Assembly (NCBI RefSeq): GCF_025465935.1
Contig: NZ_JANLNV010000058.1
Coordinates: 248,001-312,000 of the forward strand
Direction of reading: 5' to 3'
DNA: 64,000 bases
From: Pseudomonas sp. 7P_10.2_Bac1
GTDB lineage: Bacteria > Pseudomonadota > Gammaproteobacteria > Pseudomonadales > Pseudomonadaceae
Part shown: one piece after another, positions 8,885 to 15,876 of the stretch
How the letters are laid out: every line of letters begins with the position of its first letter
Position numbering within the stretch: position 1 is the first letter of the stretch
Translations under genes and position numbers: made by a program
The notes under the pieces: model-generated
Databases searched by the model: none
What the model saw: only the letters and a program-made list of their open reading frames with translations
Told to the model about the DNA's origin: nothing

Positions 8885-9636
8885 TTATTCGCACACTCAC
8901 GCAATGGATGGTCTGGGCGAGCTTGATAGCAAGCGCTTTACAGAGCGCCCACGCTGGCATCATGCCGGAACGTACACGGCTGATTTTCCATGAAGGACAA
9001 TCCCAGCGATCGCTGATGCTGGCCAATACCAACGCCTATCCCGTGGTGGTGCAAGCCTGGATCGATAACGGCGAAGGCAACCAGGCTCCGGAAAATGCCG
9101 TTTCGACCATGGTCGCCCTGCCCTCGGTCTTCCGACTTCAATCTGGCGCCATACAGGGATTGCGCATTGTTCAAGATGCTCGTTCGCTGCCCAAGGATCG
9201 GGAGTCCGTCAGTTGGCTGAATCTCTACGAGATACCACCGACCAAAGCCGTCGCCCCGCTGATTGCGACGCAAGTCGCCGTGGCCATGAACACCCAGATG
9301 AAAGTGTTCTATCGCCCGGCCAACCTGCCCATGCCTCCCGAAAAAATGGCCGCGGCGCTCAGTTTCAGCCTTAAACAACAGGCCGGTGCCTGGGTGCTGG
9401 TTTGCCACAACCCGACCCCTTATCACGCCTCATTCTCCTCACTACGAGTCACAGCCAAAGGGCTCGACGCTGTCAATGCGAAAACACTCGACATGATGAC
9501 CCCGCCCCTGAGCGAAAAAACCTACCCACTGGAATCGCTCAACTTCAACGGCCAGTCGAGCCTGGCGGTGAGTTACACACTGATCGACGATGAAGGGCAC
9601 TATCACGACGGCAGTACAGACGTGCAGGTGCTCTAG
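8881..9636 (+). CDS. Periplasmic fimbrial chaperone (PapD/FimC family), second copy
   Basis: A 251-residue second chaperone with a signal peptide ending at QSAHA (about residue 25). The mature start GIMPERTRLIFHEG carries the conserved arginine, and the family motif appears as DRESVSWLNLYEIPP. The ATG at 8881 overlaps the adhesin stop by four bases, so an upstream in-frame start inside the adhesin gene was not used. Its sequence differs clearly from the first chaperone, suggesting the two serve different subunits; pairing with the adjacent adhesin is an inference. Its TAG stop lies in a CTAG shared with the convergent DadA-like pseudogene. Confidence 0.92.
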   Translation: MIIRTLTQWMVWASLIASALQSAHAGIMPERTRLIFHEGQSQRSLMLANTNAYPVVVQAWIDNGEGNQAPENAVSTMVALPSVFRLQSGAIQGLRIVQDARSLPKDRESVSWLNLYEIPPTKAVAPLIATQVAVAMNTQMKVFYRPANLPMPPEKMAAALSFSLKQQAGAWVLVCHNPTPYHASFSSLRVTAKGLDAVNAKTLDMMTPPLSEKTYPLESLNFNGQSSLAVSYTLIDDEGHYHDGSTDVQVL

Positions 9637-9885
9637 AAACGATTGACAGCAAACAGCTCCAGCACTTTTTGCGCCGGGGCTGAACCGGACATGGCCTGCG
9701 CCAGTAACAGCCCTGTACCAACAGCCCCTGTCAGCCCCAAGTGGCCATGGCCAAACGCACACCAAAGCCCTTTGTGCTCAGGCACTTGACCAATCAGCTT
9801 CAACTGGCGGCAAAGCCGTGCAGAGACCGACAATTCCTGAACCGATGACGACGACCTCTGAATTGCGATCTTGAATGTCTGGCAT
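9633..9885 (-). pseudogene. DadA-like FAD-dependent amino-acid oxidoreductase, internally deleted
   Basis: Reading down the minus strand from ATG at 9885, the first 26 or so codons encode the N-terminus of an FAD-dependent oxidoreductase, with the dinucleotide-binding motif VVVIGSGIVGLCTAL. After about base 9810 homology jumps, in another frame, to the C-terminus of the same family: LIGQVPEHKGLWCAFGHGHL, then GLTGA and a normal end FAVNRF. This matches the end of D-amino-acid dehydrogenase-type proteins (usually about 410 residues). The central part of roughly 1 kb is missing and the junction is frameshifted, so the gene is dead. Both ends are well preserved, which suggests a recent deletion. 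Confidence 0.8.
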
Positions 9886-10363
9886 TGCCTGAATCGCTCT
9901 TGAGTGATGATGGGAGCATAACGTGGGCTAGCGCTACCGCGGGATTCTCCATGACTTAAGTCAAGCCACGGTGAATCCTGATAAATTCCCGCCCATTGCG
10001 CCACAGCCAAACGTGCGGCCCGCCCGCTTTCTTGTTTTTAGCCTTTCTCACCTGCATCGTCCGGGCAAAAAATCTCAATGATTTTAAGGGTTTGGGCGTT
10101 GTAGCAAAATTTCAACAACCCTCGGCATTTTAAGCAAAGCCACATCCGTTCAGTCCGCCCAATCAGAGCCAGAACGGGCAGCTTGTTGTGCCCTTCCCAA
10201 GTTTCCTGCCGCCCATTACCTGCAGTCGAGCAACCCGCGCCCGCCAAAACATGGTAACGAATTGAAAAATATGAGTTTTATCTGGAGCTTTCTGCAATCC
10301 AAGAGCCATAGATACACATGAGTGCCTGAGGCACTCACGCAAAAGGCACACACGGTATTAACC
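9886..10363. other. Intergenic region at the left flank of the accessory island
   Basis: No convincing gene is seen here. It carries the former upstream region of the deleted oxidoreductase gene and, next to the helicase gene, a short hairpin. The region probably contains the left junction of the island, but no copy of the dusA 5' sequence that would mark a second attachment site was recognised. Confidence 0.4.
10321..10337 (-). terminator. Hairpin downstream of the defence cassette
   Basis: A perfect 7-bp stem GAGTGCC/GGCACTC with a three-base loop lies about 30 bases after the stop codon of the nuclease-helicase gene. It is a candidate transcription terminator. No T run follows it on the minus strand, so the call is tentative. 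Confidence 0.4.
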
Positions 10364-12115
10364 CTATCTACCCTCAGACAGAGACTTTTTGATCTCCTCC
10401 CTCAAGCCTGGGTCAACCACGTAAATAAAAACACCCCTCTTGGCCCGCGTCAGAAGCACGTAATAAATATTGCGAATGGCTCTCGCAAAATTGTCCCTTC
10501 CAGCAGAGCGTAGGGATGCCTTAAGGGCTGGATACTGTTGGACTGGGGGGCGGACTCTAAGGCTACCATCTGTATAAACGAGATCCTCACCAATGATGAC
10601 GCCTACATAGTCGTACTCGAATCCCTGTACGGTGTAGATCGCACCCACCTCCTCGTGCAGACCTGGCTGACGGCTCCATAGTGCATAAGACTGGTTGGCA
10701 TTCCAGCGTGCTTTCCAGTCTCCGATCTCAATGTCATGCCCTCTGCCCGGTGTATCTCTGGTTTCCCAGTGCCAGCAGTAGCCTGCGACAATTCGGCATG
10801 TAGCATTACCCAGAGCTCGTGCTTTCAGAAGCTCGGTCATGACTTGCGGTGAGTCGACTATTTTGACCTCATAGCTTTCCGGAGTCTTGAGCTTGGTAAT
10901 TTCACCTTGGTTTATGAAAGCATCGACCCAAGCAATGTATGCGTTTGCATCCTGGCACCGCAGCTGTTTGGCCAAAGAAAGCTCAAGTACAAACTGGCCG
11001 GCATCTTCTGCAACCTGCTTGATTTCGTGGCTACGACAATTCTCTTTCGGTTGGAGCCACTGATTGTCGTCAATGAAGAAAACGGTAAGTCGTTTATCGT
11101 TAACCAGTTGAGGCAATCCTGTTGTTCTAAGGCGGTGAGCCTCATCAACTACCAGGTATTGGGTTTTCGCACGGCCACTGGAGAAGAAATCCAGTTCCTG
11201 TATGCAGGCTTTGATGGCAGCTGACAGGACGTAATACATTGGCTGTTTACCTCGCTCCATCAGATGCCTGATCAACAGCATGGCCAGCACGGTTTTACCT
11301 GTCCCGACAATGCCCTTGACGATCACACAGGTAGGATGGTCTACCTGATCCAGGGTAGCCGCAATCGCCCTGAAGGTCTGGACTTGCTCAATCGAAGGCT
11401 CAAACAGGGCGCTGCAATTGAGTTTATTGCTGAAGTTAGCAATAAAGGCCCCTGAATATTTAAGCGTTGGCGACACCAGACACTCAAGCAGCGGACTTGC
11501 ATATTGGAGCTTACCTAGTATCTGCTCTGCTGCTTCAAGCCCGTGACTTCGGGTCAGCAAATGCGTGTGTTGAAGATGTTCCGCAAACTGAGGCTGTCGC
11601 AGTAACTCATTGCTGGTTTCTTCGTATTCATGTAGATACGCCAGCGTATGGATCTCAGGCTTTTGCTCACCAAAATCAAGCAAATGCTCAAGTGCCGAAC
11701 GATAAACGTGTGCTTGCTCGCAAGGATGGTCAGCGCTGTAAGGATTCTTGGCTTCGACCGTTAGCCAGCCCATATCAAAGCGATCGTTAATATGAACCCG
11801 GCCTTGAGACCACTGTTTGAGCTCAACCACAATAATGTGGGTGCTGCCTGAACCGTCAGCTCCAATCAGCAGGCAATCCGCACGCCGCGTACCCAGAGGC
11901 ATTGGATATTCGATCAGAATATGGCCATCAATAGGTAACCTCTCGAGTAATTTGGCTAGTTTGGGCAGAGAGCTGGCCCAAGAGGTTTTCTCCGAGTCAG
12001 AAAGTTTGCTTTGACCAAATACGCTGGGGAAACGCGCTTCAAGTGCACATGCAAAATTATCTCGTTTTGCGGCGGTGCAAAACTCCTTGATGGTTAACTG
12101 TTCCAGAGCCGCCAT
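10364..12115 (-). CDS. DUF2075 superfamily 1-like helicase with N-terminal PD-(D/E)XK-like nuclease domain
   Basis: A 583-residue protein and the last gene of a three-gene cassette. Residues 68-101 look like a PD-(D/E)XK nuclease core: an acidic residue in RRAD (Asp80), then a hydrophobic strand ending in VVELK (Glu98, Lys100). From about residue 245 there is a DUF2075-type ATPase/helicase: Walker A GIVGTGKT (268-275), Walker B LVVDEAH (321-327), FFIDDNQ (347-352), YTVQGFEYDYVGV (494-506) and a C-terminal YYVLLTRAKRGVFIYV (551-566). DUF2075 proteins occur in bacterial defence contexts and in the Schlafen helicase group. The start is three bases after the HNH gene stop, with GAGG upstream. The DNA or RNA substrate is unknown. 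Confidence 0.87.
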   Translation of the reverse strand: MAALEQLTIKEFCTAAKRDNFACALEARFPSVFGQSKLSDSEKTSWASSLPKLAKLLERLPIDGHILIEYPMPLGTRRADCLLIGADGSGSTHIIVVELKQWSQGRVHINDRFDMGWLTVEAKNPYSADHPCEQAHVYRSALEHLLDFGEQKPEIHTLAYLHEYEETSNELLRQPQFAEHLQHTHLLTRSHGLEAAEQILGKLQYASPLLECLVSPTLKYSGAFIANFSNKLNCSALFEPSIEQVQTFRAIAATLDQVDHPTCVIVKGIVGTGKTVLAMLLIRHLMERGKQPMYYVLSAAIKACIQELDFFSSGRAKTQYLVVDEAHRLRTTGLPQLVNDKRLTVFFIDDNQWLQPKENCRSHEIKQVAEDAGQFVLELSLAKQLRCQDANAYIAWVDAFINQGEITKLKTPESYEVKIVDSPQVMTELLKARALGNATCRIVAGYCWHWETRDTPGRGHDIEIGDWKARWNANQSYALWSRQPGLHEEVGAIYTVQGFEYDYVGVIIGEDLVYTDGSLRVRPPVQQYPALKASLRSAGRDNFARAIRNIYYVLLTRAKRGVFIYVVDPGLREEIKKSLSEGR

Positions 12116-12118
12116 ACG

Positions 12119-13114
12119 CTACAGACCTCGCTCGAATTTAAGCGCCAGCGCCTCAACACTTGGTGCAAAAGCCCGATTGGCTGGGAATGTGATCTGTTGG
12201 CCTTGGTATTGCTCGTAAACGGTACCGTAAAGCGTTTCGTGAAGCTGAACTTGTCCTTGTGCCGTAATCTTCAATTCGCCCAAATCAAACAAAGTGTGAA
12301 TATCTGCGCGCAGCAATAGCCCGTTCTGTACAGTATTGGACTCCTTCCCGAGATAAGGAGCGATATGAGCAGCCTCCAACACGCTCTCTACGTCACAGCC
12401 TGTCACCGCACATGTTTTGCCATAGGCGACAAGCAATTCTTTGCGGAACTTGGGCTGGCCTTGACGACGCACAACTTCTTGAAGGACTTTTTTGCGTCCA
12501 TCGACCATGTCTTTGGGGGTAAAAGCAACTGACGCATCGGCTTCTCTTTCAGCCTGCTCAATCTCACGTTCAATATGGCCCGCTGGAATATGGGCTTGGA
12601 AAACCTGCTTCACGAAGCTATCCAGGCTGCCAAAATCTTTGACAATGGTTTGAACCTTGTCATCCGAGATCCGGGTAAAACCCCGATAGCCTTTGTTCAG
12701 ATAATCAACTGCGGGAGAATTCAGTACGTCGGTAGTAATGCTTTGCGGTTGGCTGAGCAGGTACATGTACTCCCACGTATTGCCCTCCTCGTCCTTGCCC
12801 CAAATTCGACTGGACAAAGCTTTATTATGGAGTTTGCCAATGACCGTGCTCAAGAAGTGGTATTTATTGGCGTATACCGTGAGTACCAAATCTCCCGCCT
12901 GCATGGCTGTCCATGTGCGCTGGTTAACAGGTCCTGGCACCGCACCCCAACAATGGAAGCCCTGCTGATCAGGTATCAGTGATTGGTAATATTGGGTTTG
13001 CTCCTGCCCTAAAGCCTCGTGCATCCGTTCGAATACAACCGGTTTTAGGATCGAATCATCCAGGTGGACACGGGCTTTTTTGTCGCCGGCGGTGAAGATA
13101 AAAATCTGGCGCAT
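12119..13114 (-). CDS. EVE-HNH type modification-dependent endonuclease (candidate type IV restriction enzyme)
   Basis: A 331-residue protein with two visible parts. The N-terminal half (about 50-155) resembles an EVE/PUA-like modified-base reader: HCWGAVPG, MQAGDLVLTVY, an IWG motif and GNTWEYMYLL, with aromatic residues (Trp56, Tyr81) that could form a cage. The C-terminal part is an HNH nuclease of the HNH_2 type: CAVTGC (235-240), EAAHIAPY (His250), QNGLLLRADIHTLFDLG (Asn264, His273). EVE-HNH fusions such as VcaM4I cut DNA with modified cytosines. This gives a strong hint that the cassette targets phages with modified DNA, though the modification is not predictable. It sits between the MazG-like and helicase genes with three-base gaps on each side. 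Confidence 0.82.
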   Translation of the reverse strand: MRQIFIFTAGDKKARVHLDDSILKPVVFERMHEALGQEQTQYYQSLIPDQQGFHCWGAVPGPVNQRTWTAMQAGDLVLTVYANKYHFLSTVIGKLHNKALSSRIWGKDEEGNTWEYMYLLSQPQSITTDVLNSPAVDYLNKGYRGFTRISDDKVQTIVKDFGSLDSFVKQVFQAHIPAGHIEREIEQAEREADASVAFTPKDMVDGRKKVLQEVVRRQGQPKFRKELLVAYGKTCAVTGCDVESVLEAAHIAPYLGKESNTVQNGLLLRADIHTLFDLGELKITAQGQVQLHETLYGTVYEQYQGQQITFPANRAFAPSVEALALKFERGL

Positions 13115-13117
13115 CCG

Positions 13118-13489
13118 TCAGTACTCCGAGTACTTGTAAGACTTGCCCTTCACAACGCCTGCAGGGTACTTGGCATCATTAAGCTTGAGCTTTTCCTCGG
13201 CCGCTTTGAGGGGATCAATGCCCGTGACAGAGCAAAAACGCATCAAATAGATAAATACGTCGGCAACTTCATGAGCAACAGCTTCTTTCTTACTATCAGC
13301 CAACAGGGCAAAGTCCTCATTGCCATCTTGCCACTGAAAGATTTCCATCAACTCTGACGCTTCCACACTCAGGGCCATGCTGAGATTCTTTGGTGTATGA
13401 AATTGCTCCCAATCCCTGACTTCAGAAAAACGGTCAATCTCAAGACGCAGAGCAGCGAAATGATCGACCGAGGTGGTGTGGTTACTCAT
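13118..13489 (-). CDS. MazG-like nucleotide pyrophosphohydrolase
   Basis: A 123-residue all-alpha NTP pyrophosphohydrolase of the MazG/dCTPase (RS21-C6-like) type, first gene of the defence-like cassette. The metal-binding pattern is clear: EASE at residues 43-46 and EVAD at 74-77, with NLSMALSVEAS and FIYLMRF framing them. Such enzymes hydrolyse (d)NTPs to (d)NMPs and pyrophosphate. In this setting it could deplete or sanitise nucleotides, including modified dNTPs, during infection; that role is inferred. Three bases separate its stop from the HNH gene start, so the three genes are probably one transcript. A 16-bp palindrome lies about 90 bases upstream. Confidence 0.9.
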   Translation of the reverse strand: MSNHTTSVDHFAALRLEIDRFSEVRDWEQFHTPKNLSMALSVEASELMEIFQWQDGNEDFALLADSKKEAVAHEVADVFIYLMRFCSVTGIDPLKAAEEKLKLNDAKYPAGVVKGKSYKYSEY

Positions 13490-13576
13490 GTACGAATCCT
13501 ATGGGTCAAGCTTGCAGCGCTGTCCATGTGCAACTGAACGTGTGCTGACAACGGTATTGGGCAAGATAGAGAAGTA

Positions 13577-13592
13577 ACTTAATGAATTAAGT
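13577..13592. promoter_or_regulatory. Palindromic operator candidate upstream of the MazG-EVE-HNH-helicase cassette
   Basis: The sequence ACTTAATGAATTAAGT has perfect 7-bp arms around a two-base centre and lies 88 bases upstream of the first gene of the cassette. It is A+T-rich and stands out as a possible repressor site or promoter element. No regulator gene is adjacent, so any regulator would act from elsewhere. Confidence 0.35.
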
Positions 13593-13715
13593 GCCAGCTC
13601 AGCGGATGGCCAAACGATATCTCGTAGCCATCATCTCGTCCACCGCACACTGTTCCCACGGTTTGGAAAAACAACAAACGATGAAGGAAGGAGTTTTGCC
13701 AGGATGCATGCCACT

Positions 13716-14213
13716 CTAACGAGCAACTGATACATCTTGTGCGTAGACCTACCGGGCATGCAGAGCGATCGGTACTTGATGACCATCGCCGGTGATGCCG
13801 ATAATTCGTTGAGCATGCGCAGCGGCAAGTTGGGCTCTACAGAAGCTATAAACCACGTTGGTGGCATGTATAGTGGCTTGCATTGGGTAACAGCCAACTG
13901 ATTTCGCGGCGTAAAGGAGGGTTTACAGTCGCTGCAAGGCGGTCATGCAGACAGGTTTGATTGTTTTTTAATCGGCCAAGACTCTATAGTCGGCTTGATC
14001 GCTGACTATCAATCATTGTTCAAGGGTAAAGCGCGCGCCCTGCTCTTCCAGAATTAGCGCGGAGTTGAAGTTGGCGGCCCGAGTAAGTACTGTTTGATGT
14101 TCTGAATTCAGATCAGCTAGTTGCTTGCCGTAACGCTAGGCGTCCGCTTTCCACGTGGCAAAACAATCAATGATCTGCAGCATCGCTAGGCCTAGCCAGC
14201 GGGCCGAGTTCAT
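13716..14213 (-). pseudogene. Phage Rz-type lysis (i-spanin) protein, decayed
   Basis: Reading the minus strand across several frames reconstructs a Pseudomonas prophage Rz protein. From an ATG at 14213 come RWLGLAML, ATWKADA, a TAG, then RYGKQLADLNSEHQ and LTRAANFNSALILEEQ. A TGA replaces an arginine codon after FTLEQ, followed by SDQADYRVLAD. After a frameshift come NNQTCLHDRLA and, in another frame, RAQLAAAHAQRIIGITGDG and IALHAR, finishing near 13716. The order and spacing match Rz spanins of P. fluorescens-type prophages. At least two nonsense changes and several frameshifts make it non-functional. Confidence 0.75.
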
Positions 14214-14292
14214 ACCAGCACTTGCGAAGCTGGCTCATACTGCTCACCGCGCTCTTGATGGCCGAGGAGCAGGAGAGCCCGCGTTAGTCAAT

Positions 14293-14548
14293 CAGCTTCA
14301 CTCCGAGAAGCCGGTTAATATGTTGTGCTCGATATTTGAAGTCACCCCATCTTACTACTACGCGTACTGTCGATAGCCCCCCCCCTGATCGGGTGATTCA
14401 AGGTAAGTAAGTTGATGCGCGAGATGAACCTAATCAGAAAACAACCGAGCTCCCATACCAACACAAAGCCACCGTGGTGCGACCTGAGATCCCGAACATA
14501 ATTGATCGAAAGTTAAGCGTGGTATCCCTAACACCCAACTGCGACTAG
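14293..14548 (+). pseudogene. IS3-family transposase OrfB remnant
   Basis: Three segments in three frames reconstruct the N-terminal part of an IS3-family OrfB. Bases 14293-14376 encode EKPVNMLCSIFEVTPSYYYA, the start of the helix-turn-helix. After a deletion, bases 14400-14460 encode KVSKLMREMNLIRKQPSSH. In a third frame, bases 14462-14548 encode HKATVVRPEIPNIIDRKL, the segment just before the DDE catalytic core. The catalytic domain itself is absent. The fragment abuts the integrase remnant, so the insertion or a later deletion may have removed the rest of that gene. Confidence 0.75.
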
Positions 14549-14550
14549 CG

Positions 14551-14694
14551 CTAACGCGCCAATACCTGGACAGCCTGTTTACGGGCGAAAGTCTGGCTCT
14601 CTTGGTAGACTTGCACTCCGTCGCGCTTGATGCGGATCTGAGCCGTATAGCTCACCGTCCCATCTGCCAGTTTTCTTGCCCTGATGGTCGCCAT
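14551..14694 (-). pseudogene. Tyrosine integrase remnant (N-terminal 47 codons), DusA-associated type
   Basis: Starting at ATG 14694 the minus strand encodes MATIRARKLADGTVSYTAQI, RIKRDGVQVYQESQTFAR and a few more residues before a stop. This is the typical N-terminal arm-binding region of Pseudomonas phage/island tyrosine recombinases. The core-binding and catalytic domains are missing. The gene points away from dusA, whose start codon is about 100 bases off. Integrases that target the 5' end of dusA are known, and this arrangement fits that class. An IS3 remnant abuts the truncation point. Confidence 0.8.
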
Positions 14695-14721
14695 ATCGAG
14701 AGTGGTACGCGTCAGTTTTTG

Positions 14722-14779
14722 GGTGGTACATCGTACCACCGAGCCCCCAAAAACGCCTGAAAACGCCCCAAAACACGCC
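14722..14779. promoter_or_regulatory. Integrase-type palindrome and three 10-bp phased repeats between int remnant and dusA
   Basis: Two structures lie between the divergent integrase remnant and dusA. First, GGTGGTAC at 14722-14729 and its inverted copy GTACCACC at 14733-14740 form an 8-bp inverted repeat with a three-base centre. Second, AAAACGCCTG, AAAACGCCCC and AAAACACGCC follow one another at 14750, 14760 and 14770, an exact 10-bp period. These are candidates for integrase arm-type sites or an integrase/excisionase control region left by the mobile element. Confidence 0.45.
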
Positions 14780-14797
14780 CAGAACACGTTGAATAAA

Positions 14798-15808
14798 ATG
14801 CTAGATAAACAGAGCTATAGCCCAGCAGAATCAAGCCCTGCGCTGTCCCGCCGCTTTAGCGTTGCGCCCATGATGGACTGGACTGATCGTCATTGCCGCT
14901 TCTTTCTGCGTCTGATGTCCAAACATGCGCTGTTATATACCGAGATGGTTACCACAGGTGCTTTGCTGCACGGGGATGCCGAGCGGTTTTTGCGGCATGA
15001 CGAGACTGAGCATCCGCTGGCATTGCAATTGGGCGGTAGCACACCGGCTGATTTGGCGGCGTGCGCACGCCTAGCACAGGCTGCAGGGTATGACGAGGTG
15101 AATCTCAATGTCGGCTGCCCAAGTGATCGTGTGCAGAACAATATGATTGGCGCCTGTTTGATGGCCCATCCAGCGCTGGTTGCCGAGTGTGTGAAGGCGA
15201 TGCGCGATGCAGTGTCGATTCCAGTGACGGTCAAGCACCGAATCGGGATCAATGGCCGCGATAGCTACGACCAGTTGTGCGATTTTGTCGGCACGGTGCG
15301 TGATGCTGGTTGTACAAGCTTTACCGTGCATGCGCGCATCGCGATTCTGGAAGGGCTTTCGCCTAAAGAAAACCGTGATATTCCGCCGTTACGCTACGAC
15401 GTGGCTGCTCAGTTGAAGACTGATTTCCCCAACCTGGAGATTATTCTCAACGGTGGCATCAAGACCCTGGAAGCTTGCCGATCGCATTTAGACGTGTTTG
15501 ACGGGGTGATGCTGGGCCGTGAGGCGTATCACAACTCGTACCTGCTGGCCGAGGTTGATCAACAGCTGTTCGGCAGCACCAAGCCGGTTATTAGCCGTGC
15601 ACAAGTGCTTGAGCAACTGCGCCCTTATATTGCTGCGCATATCGCTTCGGGCGGTGCGATGCATCACGTCACCCGGCATATTCTGGGCTTGGGCCAGGGC
15701 TTTGCGGGCGCACGACGTTTCCGTCAGTTGCTCTCAGCTGACATTCATAAAGCCAAGGATCCTCTGGCACTGCTGGATCAAGCCGCAGAGCTGCTGCAAG
15801 GCCGGTAA
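14798..15808 (+). CDS. dusA: tRNA-dihydrouridine(20/20a) synthase DusA
   Basis: A 336-residue flavoenzyme that reduces uridine 20/20a in the tRNA D-loop. The family signature FSVAPMMDWTDRHCR opens the protein, LNVGCPSDRVQ holds the catalytic cysteine (about residue 108), and VKHRIGI and LNGGI supply FMN contacts. The ATG at 14798 is chosen because upstream in-frame codons run through integrase-associated repeats and lack homology. Its first codons may have been donated by the integrated element, since DusA-associated elements recombine in this part of the gene. A strong terminator follows the stop codon. Confidence 0.95.
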   Translation: MLDKQSYSPAESSPALSRRFSVAPMMDWTDRHCRFFLRLMSKHALLYTEMVTTGALLHGDAERFLRHDETEHPLALQLGGSTPADLAACARLAQAAGYDEVNLNVGCPSDRVQNNMIGACLMAHPALVAECVKAMRDAVSIPVTVKHRIGINGRDSYDQLCDFVGTVRDAGCTSFTVHARIAILEGLSPKENRDIPPLRYDVAAQLKTDFPNLEIILNGGIKTLEACRSHLDVFDGVMLGREAYHNSYLLAEVDQQLFGSTKPVISRAQVLEQLRPYIAAHIASGGAMHHVTRHILGLGQGFAGARRFRQLLSADIHKAKDPLALLDQAAELLQGR

Positions 15809-15821
15809 ATCACAGGCAAGC

Positions 15822-15857
15822 AAAAGGGGCCGATCCAACCAAGGACGGCCCCTTTTT
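15822..15857. terminator. Bidirectional terminator between dusA and hsbA
   Basis: An 11-bp stem AAAAGGGGCCG/CGGCCCCTTTT with a 13-base loop, flanked by T on one side and A on the other. It lies between two convergent genes and can serve both. Confidence 0.9.
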
Positions 15858-15876
15858 GCTGTGTGCTACCCCAGAT

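Noticed and set aside
13631..13897. An 88-codon minus-strand frame that looked like a small gene.
   Set aside because: The same bases, read in shifting frames, fit the C-terminal part of a decayed Rz spanin much better.
14293..14376. A minus-strand reading across this stretch ending NRLLGVKLID was considered as the end of a phage lysozyme gene before the Rz remnant.
   Set aside because: The plus-strand IS3 OrfB reading extends consistently over three segments to 14548, while the minus-strand frame is only about 20 codons long.
9637..14870. A second copy of the dusA 5' sequence marking the far attachment site of the island.
   Set aside because: I looked for the ATGATGGACTGG region of dusA on both strands and found no convincing duplicate. 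The far end may be deleted or diverged.
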